Below are positions 10,954-16,892 of a stretch of 16,892 nt of DNA, in pieces. Origin of the DNA: Smittium mucronatum (Eukaryota > Kickxellomycota > Harpellomycetes > Harpellales > Legeriomycetaceae). The notes below the pieces were generated by a model. That model searched no databases. It was not told the DNA's origin and saw only the letters and a list, made by a program, of their open reading frames with translations. The DNA is taken from NCBI GenBank assembly GCA_001953115.1, contig LSSL01005819.1:1-16892 (forward strand), in the 5' to 3' direction. Position 1 is the first letter of the stretch, and each line of letters opens with the position of its first letter. Both the position numbers and the translations under genes were made by a program.

Positions 10954-11499
10954 TTATGAAGAGCTTTTGATTTTTTTCATCAATTCTTCCATTCTTGTCT
11001 CTAGATCTTTGACGTTTTGGATCATAAGTGAAGAATTGGATTCTATACTAGATTTTAAAGTATCTACTACTTTATAAAGGTCAGAGACTCTTGACTTTTG
11101 AGTGAGATTTAATAAATCATTTGCACTATCAAATGACTCTACAACGCTAGCAGCTCTAGTATGTAACTTACTGAGATTATCAAGACGATCCATAAGAGAT
11201 GGTATAAGCATAGCCATAGGTTCAAGGGAAGGAAGCTTTTCATAAAGAGTAGAAATTTTTTCCTGGTTTGCCCTAGTTAGCACGTCTTGTGCTGATTGAA
11301 ACTTATCTGAAGATGGCTGATTGTCAGAGTTTGAAGAGTTGGACAGGGCAGATAGAATTTCCTTATTTTTGGCCAAATGTTCGAGCTCCTCAGATGCTAA
11401 TTTGGCTCTTTTACTGACTGACTCAAGAAATTTAGGATTTGTTAAAAGCTCAACTTTGGTCTGAAGATCTTCAACTCTTTTAAACAATGGTGCTTTTGC
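10954..11499 (-). CDS. DCTN2: Dynamitin exon 7 (residues 242-422, stop)
   Basis: This last exon holds 181 codons and a TAA at 10956-10954. It contains a coiled coil (KRVEDLQTKVELL), a helix LASEELEHLAKNKEIL, a serine/asparagine-rich loop (about 295-306), and then the best-conserved part of the family: ISTLYEKLPSLEP, SLMDRLDNLSKLHTRAAS and the terminal helix with IQNVKDLETRMEELMKKI. This segment alone is enough to identify dynamitin. Confidence 0.93.
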   Translation of the reverse strand, partial: AKAPLFKRVEDLQTKVELLTNPKFLESVSKRAKLASEELEHLAKNKEILSALSNSSNSDNQPSSDKFQSAQDVLTRANQEKISTLYEKLPSLEPMAMLIPSLMDRLDNLSKLHTRAASVVESFDSANDLLNLTQKSRVSDLYKVVDTLKSSIESNSSLMIQNVKDLETRMEELMKKIKSSS

Positions 11500-13003
11500 C
11501 TAAAAAAATGCAAATTAAAAAAAGAACGAAAGCTTAGAAGATATAAATTTTGATAATTAATAAGCATTTTCGGTTACTTACAAAGTCAGAGCTTTTGGAG
11601 GTAAGTTCGGGATCAACAATTCTTTCTAAATTTGATATTCTCCTCTCAAATTCAGTAACTGATAGAGATGATTCAGGTAATATCTTAGAGGAACTTGGCT
11701 AAAATTTTTATATAGAACAAAAAATCGTAAAAAGAAAAATATATATAAAAGAAAAAAAAATTGATAGAAAGTAACTTACCGAAGGATCATTGATAACGCT
11801 ATCCTGAGATGGAGGTTCAGGTGGATATTCATTATTTTTGATCGATTTTTCTGACAAGTTCACACTTTGTGGGAGAAACAGTTTTCTATTACTTATTGAT
11901 TCAAGTTTTTTCTGTAAAATTGAAAGGGTATAAAATATAGAATCCTTTTCATTATTTTCGGTTTCAGTTTCCTTCTAAAAAAAATTAGTGAGAAAGGCTA
12001 AAATTGAAAGTGAGGTAAAATCTTGAAGAGTGGATAAAAAATTAAAAGACTAAAAGGGTAATGTTGTTTAGAAAAAGAGTAAATAGTGTATGTGTATTAT
12101 AACTGGAGGGAGAGATACCTCATCGACTTGAGATAAAAGCTGATTTACTTCAATAGTAAGACGCATCAATTTTTCGCTATTAGTTTCTTCAAGCAATATA
12201 TTTGCCGAGTTTTGGGCAATTGATGGCGAAGACCCTGAAACAGATAAATCGCCATTTAAATGCTGAAGCAAATAGCTATTAAACAAGGCTTTTCTATACT
12301 TGTTTGCAAGTTCTGATTTCTCTATTTAAACATAATATTGTAAAAAAAAAAAAGGAAAAATTTAATAGAAATTGAATGTAAAAAATTCATGATATTATTT
12401 TCAAAATAAGGGAAAAAATTCCGAAAACAATGGTTTTCAAATTTACCATTTGAAGCTGAATCCTTGAGACCGAAAAACTCTTTTGCCTGCTTGATATCAA
12501 GATTGTTGATATCTAGATTTCTGCTTGGATGATCTGAATTACTTAAGTCCTAAAAGTATACAGATTTTTTTATTGCAACTAATTGAATATGGTTGAGCCA
12601 AGGATGAAGATAGTCAGGTGAAAATTTGATGAAAAGAGCGAAATAAATATCAAATAATACTTCTACAGGAACGGAGGGAATTCTTAGATCTTCAGTTTCG
12701 TAAACATCAGGTTGGTCAAAGGCCTAAGTAAGATCATCAATAGTTGAAGATCCAGAACAACAAAAAAAGACATATTTGTAAAAACAAGTTAATTTTTGAA
12801 TAAAAAAGATTTGGTTGTTGAAATATAATTGTCTTTCATATTTTTGAAAAAAAGCCTCCAAGAGGGAATTAATCAGAGGATAGAATTTCTCACGTTTAGA
12901 TTAAAACCTTCCCAAATCCTTGAGATTGAAATATTAGAAAGAGAAAATGAAATGTGCTTACCACATCGGGAAGGCCCACATATTTAGAAGAGGCGGAAGA
13001 CAT
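10954..13003 (-). CDS. DCTN2: Dynamitin (dynactin subunit 2, p50), 7 exons, 422 aa
   Basis: Dynamitin is the cytosolic subunit of the dynactin shoulder that joins p150Glued to the Arp1 filament, so that dynein can carry cargo along microtubules. Joining 13003-12962, 12723-12661, 12549-12447, 12321-12119, 11974-11780, 11698-11582 and 11499-10954 gives 1269 nt, ATG to TAA, with phases agreeing at every junction. The N-terminus has the family signature KYVGLPDV (residues 7-14) followed by QPDVYETEDL (18-27); in the family this N-terminal peptide contacts the Arp1 rod. Heptad-like, probably coiled-coil helices lie near residues 111-137, 154-164, 217-260 and 379-418. The C-terminal block LYEKLPSLEP (326-335) and LHTRAAS (353-359) aligns with the conserved end of the family. 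All introns are GT...TAG. Identification is from remembered family motifs, not a search. Exon 2's donor and exon 5's acceptor are the least certain edges. No neighbouring gene is close enough to suggest a shared promoter. Confidence 0.9.
11582..11698 (-). CDS. DCTN2: Dynamitin exon 6 (residues 203-241)
   Basis: The 39-codon exon, in phase 0 at both ends, sits between the acceptor ATTTTAG and the donor GTAAGT (11581-11576). It carries VTEFERRISNLERIV, matching the family's coiled-coil start (VAELEKRLTELETAV in human), followed by a short loop, DPELTSKSSDF. Its flanking introns are the two shortest, at 81 and 82 nt. Confidence 0.88.
11780..11974 (-). CDS. DCTN2: Dynamitin exon 5 (residues 138-202)
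   Basis: The exon encodes 65 residues, from an acidic KETETENNEKDS stretch through a helix (LSILQKKLESI, about 154-164) to a proline-rich linker (PPEPPS). The acceptor is TTTTTTTTAG, and the donor is a full-consensus GTAAGT (11779-11774). A second good acceptor, TTTTACAG, lies inside the exon and would drop 21 residues in frame. The longer form keeps the family's helix spacing and is preferred. Confidence 0.82.
12119..12321 (-). CDS. DCTN2: Dynamitin exon 4 (residues 70-137)
   Basis: The exon opens after the acceptor AAATAG and closes before the donor GTATCT (12118-12113). It contains KSELANKYRKALFNSYLLQ, comparable to the family's KYQRLLHEVQEL region, then a serine-rich loop (SVSGSSPS), then a helix with regularly spaced leucines (EKLMRLTIEVNQLLSQVDE) that fits the first coiled coil. 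Confidence 0.88.
12447..12549 (-). CDS. DCTN2: Dynamitin exon 3 (residues 36-69 plus one base)
   Basis: The exon sits between the acceptor TTTTAG and the donor GTAAAT (12446-12441). It encodes a polar linker (DLSNSDHPSRN) and then a segment with AKEFFGLKD, which falls where other dynamitins have a short helix rich in A, F and K (AYDKFKDK in human). It ends in phase 1; its last G and the first two bases of exon 4 form the GAG codon for residue 70. Confidence 0.85.
12661..12723 (-). CDS. DCTN2: Dynamitin exon 2 (residues 15-35)
   Basis: The exon follows the acceptor ACTTAG and encodes AFDQPDVYETEDLRIPSVPVE, carrying the hallmark PDVYET of dynamitin. The chosen donor is GTATTA (12660-12655). 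The frame stays open beyond this donor to the end of intron 2, so the exact 3' edge rests on the splice signal and on the family's length, not on a stop codon. Confidence 0.8.
12962..13003 (-). CDS. DCTN2: Dynamitin exon 1 (start codon; residues 1-14)
   Basis: The ATG at 13003-13001 begins MSSASS followed by KYVGLPDV, which matches the first conserved block of dynamitin (KYADLPGI in human). The exon ends in phase 0 before the donor GTAAGC (12961-12956). No other ATG upstream continues this frame, and a T-rich leader lies directly before it, so this start is well supported. Intron 1, at 238 nt, is the longest of the six; first introns are often the longest. Confidence 0.88.
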
Positions 13004-13029
13004 TCGAATTTTGGAACTATAGATTTTGT

Positions 13030-13044
13030 AAAAAAAAAAAAAAA
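13030..13044 (-). promoter_or_regulatory. T15 tract just upstream of the dynamitin start
   Basis: On the minus strand a run of 15 T ends 27 bases before the ATG, followed by ACAAAATCTATAG. Such tracts often keep promoters free of nucleosomes. Alternatively, T-tract plus CTATAG could be the 3' splice site of an intron in the 5' leader or of a spliced leader. The sequence cannot separate these. Confidence 0.35.
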
Positions 13045-13939
13045 GAAAAGCTAACAAAAAACGATAGTCTATGTTTTCTATTGATGCGAATATCTGTGAG
13101 ATTAAAATAGCTCTTGAATTTAAAGGTATTATCTCAATCCGTGACAGTATATGTGTGGTTTAAGCTAATTTTGCTAGCACTTAAGCTCGAGAATTGATAG
13201 CTATCTTTAGTATTCCTGCTTTGTGTTTATAGCACGGTTTCATTGGAAATATTTTATATTCGAAAAAAATCACTCCAATAGCTGTCCCATACTTGTAAAA
13301 ATTAGAACATTATCGCCTTTAGTTTAAAAAACTATACCCAATTAATAACGTTTTAAGAAAAAACATAAATCATTGGCAATATTCAACAACATTTGTTTGA
13401 AATAAACTGGTTCATCCAATGGGCGCCACCATGAGCAAGTGATATTATCAACCAGAAAACTGTGATCTGCAAATCTATGACAGAGATATGCAGACCACAA
13501 GTAATTGAAACACTACTAGAGTTGATGCGTCTAAACACTAGATAAAAAGAATTTAAGGTGGTTACGCTTTTGACAGCACAAGCACTGCTTTTTTCCACAA
13601 AGTTAAATTATCCTATTCTGTAGAATGAGTTTTGACTGTTGCCGAAGCTTATAAGGTATTTTCAATATTTGAAAAATGAACACTTCATATAAGTATACTA
13701 AAACAAACTAGTAAGAAATCTTTATTAAGGGGTTTGGATTTTCTTTTTTTAAAAAAAATCATTACCTTATATCATTGATACGTGGAATTATCGTTATGAA
13801 GATGGGCTAGATGGTCCTACAACTTTAAGAAGCCAACTACTGCAGTCGCCTTATAATTTTTTTTCATTTTTCAGTCCGATCTGTGTATATTTATCCAGCT
13901 CGTGTTTATATAGAAATGCTATTAGCTCAGCTTATTTTA
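13045..13939. other. G+C-richer patch upstream of dynamitin with broken frames
   Basis: Composition between about 13380 and 13990 is visibly less A+T-rich than the rest of the intergenic DNA. Two frames stand out: minus 13383-13598 (71 codons, GTG first) and plus 13753-13953 (66 codons, no ATG, with WNYRYEDGLDGPTT). Neither has a start codon nor a family match. The patch could be a decayed transposon or gene fragment. Confidence 0.4.
13226..13246 (-). promoter_or_regulatory. Possible CCAAT and TATAAA pair upstream of dynamitin
   Basis: On the minus strand CCAAT (13246-13242) is followed by TATAAA (13231-13226), about 225 bases before the start codon. The order is right for a core promoter, but the distance to the ATG would need a long leader or a leader intron, and TATAAA is frequent by chance here. 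Confidence 0.15.
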
Positions 13940-14041
13940 ATAAATTATTATGAGCACTATTACCTGTACATTCAAAAGTCACTTTAGTATATAAATTATT
14001 ATGAGTACTATTACTTGTACATTCAAACGTCACTTTAGTAA
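13940..14041. repeat. 51-bp tandem duplication
   Basis: Two adjacent 51-base copies (13940-13990 and 13991-14041) differ by three internal substitutions and the last base. They share ATAAATTATTATGAG and GTACATTCAAA. A recent local duplication, probably by replication slippage or unequal exchange. Confidence 0.95.
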
Positions 14042-15475
14042 ATAAATGTGATCAAATTGAAAAATAATATTATCTATATATTATAGCTATGTTGATATAT
14101 GTTTTTTTCTGATATTTTTTTTTGTGGGGCATTAGAATTTATTCCTCGTTATAAAAAATTATGAATGTATCTGCAATTTTTTTTATTTTGATCACAAATT
14201 GATTTATATATGGATATCTTTATATTCAAGTATCAAGATTCTATATTATGATAAACTCTAATTAGTTTATATATTTGCTATTAAAATCTATATATGATCG
14301 GTGGGCTTATCATTAGCGTATCTCTAGTTTATAGCTTCTGATCATGATCTTTTTTTCAAGACATTTAAATAATTCAAACTTCTAAAAATAATAAATTATT
14401 TATGTTAAAAATGAAAAATATATCCTAATAATCTTAGAGTATACAATTAGTAATTTTAGAATAAAATTTTTTGATCTAAAACATCTTTCCAAAATTATGA
14501 GAAAAAAGAATTTCTCTTTATCTCTAAATTTAGCTCTGAGATGTAAATGATGTTTGGAGAAAATGCCGTAAATTAATGGTTACTATTTTTCAGCTCAAAA
14601 AAAAAAAACTTCACTAACCCTAATTTCTATAGGTTTATTTATGTTTTAAAGCACTAATCCCATTTTTTTTGACAATCATTATTATAAATATTTGTATTAT
14701 AAGATATTTTTAGAGTATTTTATGCTTGGAAATATCTTTATATCAAAATTTTTATAATTGGTACATAAACTTTAGATCACATATTACAACTAGAAAACGC
14801 TTCATGATTTATATTAAATCTGTAGTCTTATCACCCGGCCTAACTTGTTCAAAAAATGGAAAATAAATGGCATGAAGCTTTTCATATAATTTTTCAAATA
14901 ATCGCTATACAAATCGAGAATTTATTGATAAAAATTTAAATTAAAAATTTTTAAATAATTTTGTACTAAAGCTATAAATATTTTAAGTATTTTTGATTTT
15001 ATTTTTACATTATTTTATTTGCGAAGGTTTTATCGACAGGAAATGGTTTTGGTAGGAATGCAACTTGAAAAATGTTTTACCAATACTTTTTTTAAAGTGA
15101 TATCATGAAAAATAAATACTTATCATGATTTCAGCCTTGCGATCTTCTAGACAAATATCCAATATTCTTTATATTCTGAAATTTCATAAAAAAGTCTCTA
15201 CCTGTAAAATGTATCTTATAATTTTTTTATTGAGCAAATGTTAATTCTTTTTTTCGGGTTTATTTATTTGGGCTACACTACTCTGATTTGTCTATTTTTC
15301 AATTTATTAAAAAGAACTTTTAAAAATAATAATTAAAAAATTATATTCAATTTGAAATTTTCTTGTATTTTAAAAAAAAAATTCTAAAGATCCTATTTAT
15401 CCAACTATCCAATTATCCAATTAACATAAAATCAGATAGATAGGAAAAATCAACAAAAAAGTGTTGTTTTTTTTC
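14042..15475. other. A+T-rich DNA, nothing identified
   Basis: I see no sustained open frame, RNA gene or repeat unit here beyond short A/T tracts. Confidence 0.65.
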
Positions 15476-15500
15476 ACTTTTTTTTTTTAAAAAAAAAAGT
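15476..15500. repeat. T11A10 palindromic tract
   Basis: AC, eleven T, ten A, then GT: an almost perfect palindrome able to form a hairpin or cruciform. It may also be unreliable in length because of the homopolymers. Confidence 0.85.
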
Positions 15501-15550
15501 AATTTATTTATATTATTCAAAAGCTATATGAAACTAAAATAAAAATAATA

Positions 15551-15577
15551 AAAAAGGAAAAAGGAAAAAGGAAAAAA
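15551..15577. repeat. 7-bp tandem repeat AAAAAGG x3
   Basis: Three perfect units followed by six A. On the minus strand it is a pyrimidine tract just downstream of the possible exon at 15597-15668. Confidence 0.93.
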
Positions 15578-15596
15578 TAATTATTAAATTTCATAC

Positions 15597-15668
15597 CAAA
15601 TCCACCTTTCGCTCTATTTGCTCCGTATCCACTGGCATTGGTTCAAAAAAGTTTACCCAAGAATTATT
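15597..15668 (-). other. Possible isolated exon, unidentified
   Basis: On the minus strand, 24 codons lie between an acceptor-like ACTAG and a donor-like GTATGA. The frame (SWVNFFEPMPVDTEQIERKV within it) has a balanced amino-acid mix and higher G+C than the flanks, unlike the K/N/I/F-rich noise frames around it. No matching exons were found on either side within the window, so it may be a relic or chance. I do not recognise the protein. Confidence 0.17.
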
Positions 15669-16766
15669 CTAGTATAACTAAAAATTAATAATAGGAATAT
15701 TTACTATTAATATTAATATCCAAATTTTTAGGGATGGGAAGTGAAGTGTATGATATAAATAATCATTTTTTTATTAAAATAATAATATCAGTCAAAATTA
15801 TTATTATAGAATTTTAATATTGATGAAATTTATATTTAAAAAAATACTACATTCCAAATGATAAATAAAAACGAAGAGAATATAATAAAATGTTAAAAGT
15901 GTTTATGTAAAATATTGAGTATCAGCATTCGAAATTAGGCTGTAACATAAAAAATATGCACCCATACCAAATTTGCATTTTTTTTGGTCAATATATCATC
16001 TTTGTATTACAACTAATAAAAAAAATACCTTGTTTTTATTCGAACACCTTCTTTCTTTAATTGTATTACAAAATATGTTTTTTTTAAAGTTATATTATCA
16101 GAGAGATTAAATTTACAGAGCAAATATCATAATTTCAAAGATATTTAAGCAGAAAGATATTTTATTATACAAAATTTGAACATCAATTAAAGTCGATAGG
16201 AAGCTGGTTAATAATTTTAAATAATATAGATTAGAATTTCTAGTTATAAAATGAATAATAAGAACTAAAAAACCTCCAAAAGGCTTTTTTCAGACCATAT
16301 ACTGCTATATAAATTGGAATAATAAAGTTTGTACTGCGATAACATAGATTTATGTTTTAAATAATTATTTTATTATAGAGCACATTAACATTAGAAATAT
16401 TTTAAAAATATAGTTATAATACCCGAATGTATTGAAATTGAATTTATTTTCACAAAAATGAATCTAAAATGCCATTTTATATATTAAAAAGAACTGAAAA
16501 CTGAGCGAATTAAAATTTCTCCTTAGATGATTACGATATTTTTTCAAAAAAAGTGAAGAGCCAAAGGTGGAAATTCCATTAGTAAAATAACAAAAGAATT
16601 TTCAGAAATTTTATTTAAAAAATCTCAATAAATAAGCTTTTTATATAATAATAAATTTTATTTTATAGATTATTAATAAGTTTTTAAATTTTCCTTTTTC
16701 TTTTATTATTAAAGCTTTGAAATAATTATTTTGAAGATTAAGAAAAAAATCTCATATAATAAGAAA
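15669..16766. other. A+T-rich DNA, nothing identified
   Basis: Only short homopolymers and A/T words; no coding frame or structural signal could be supported. Confidence 0.65.
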
Positions 16767-16861
16767 GTTGCTAGGGCGACAGAAGCGACCTGGAAGAAGG
16801 AATTTTCACTTTCTTTTTTTGTTTAGAATTGGTTTTTATATTTTTTGTTAACTTTAAAATA
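16767..16861 (+). repeat. Degenerate dispersed repeat, copy 2
   Basis: Direct-orientation partner of 9405-9503: GTTGCT, GAATTTT at offset 33 and TTAACTTTAAAATA at offset 81. The start is again G+C-rich (GGGCGACAGAAGCGACC). It ends shortly before the terminal C tract. Confidence 0.4.
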
Positions 16862-16877
16862 GATTATCCTTAACGCT

Positions 16878-16892
16878 CCCCCCCCCCCCCCC
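16878..16892. repeat. C15 homopolymer at the window edge
   Basis: At least 15 consecutive C reach the last base of the window, in sequence that otherwise has very little C. It may continue beyond. It is either a genuine G/C tract or a sequencing or assembly edge effect. Confidence 0.9.

Noticed and set aside
10895..11077. Plus-strand frame overlapping the last dynamitin exon
   Set aside because: Opposite-strand shadow of a strongly supported coding exon.
1..16892. Bacterial, organellar or viral origin; CRISPR array; operon
   Set aside because: The one clear gene has six spliceosomal introns and encodes a dynactin subunit, and no spaced direct-repeat array or clustered intronless genes are present.

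Overview
This window is nuclear DNA from a very A+T-rich eukaryote, roughly four-fifths A+T between genes by eye. It holds one gene that can be supported: a seven-exon gene on the minus strand (positions 13003 down to 10954) that encodes dynamitin, dynactin subunit 2. The spliced reading frame closes exactly at 422 residues plus a stop, close to the roughly 400 residues usual for the family. The six introns are short (81 to 238 nt), start with GT and all end in TAG. Dynactin plus spliceosomal introns rules out a bacterium, organelle or virus. The C-terminal half looks to me slightly more like fungal than vertebrate dynamitin, and the short TAG-ended introns and extreme A+T would suit an early-diverging fungus. 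A parasitic or A+T-rich animal remains possible; the lineage call is weak.

Layout. Positions 1 to about 10650 hold no gene that I can support. This stretch is A+T-rich unique-looking DNA with microsatellites, including (AAT)9 and (GT)26, short palindromes, a small fold-back at 6976-7064, and an ancient inverted repeat with 131/130-bp arms at 8538-8668 and 9099-9228. One copy of a degenerate dispersed repeat starts at 9405; its second copy lies at 16767, near the end of the window. Positions 10653-10824 look like a small piggyBac-type non-autonomous transposon (MITE), with a TTAA flank and CCCTTTC...GGG ends, just beyond the 3' end of the dynamitin gene. Positions 10878-13044 hold the gene, its polyadenylation signal and a T-tract just upstream of the start codon. 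Positions 13045-16892 are again mostly A+T-rich. They include a somewhat G+C-richer patch (13380-13990) with broken open frames, a 51-bp tandem duplication, a possible isolated exon near 15600, and a run of 15 C at the very end.

Functionally the only inference possible is from the single gene: dynamitin is part of the shoulder/sidearm of the dynactin complex, which links dynein to cargo. I see no operon-like grouping, no RNA gene, no CRISPR array and no intact mobile element with its own transposase.
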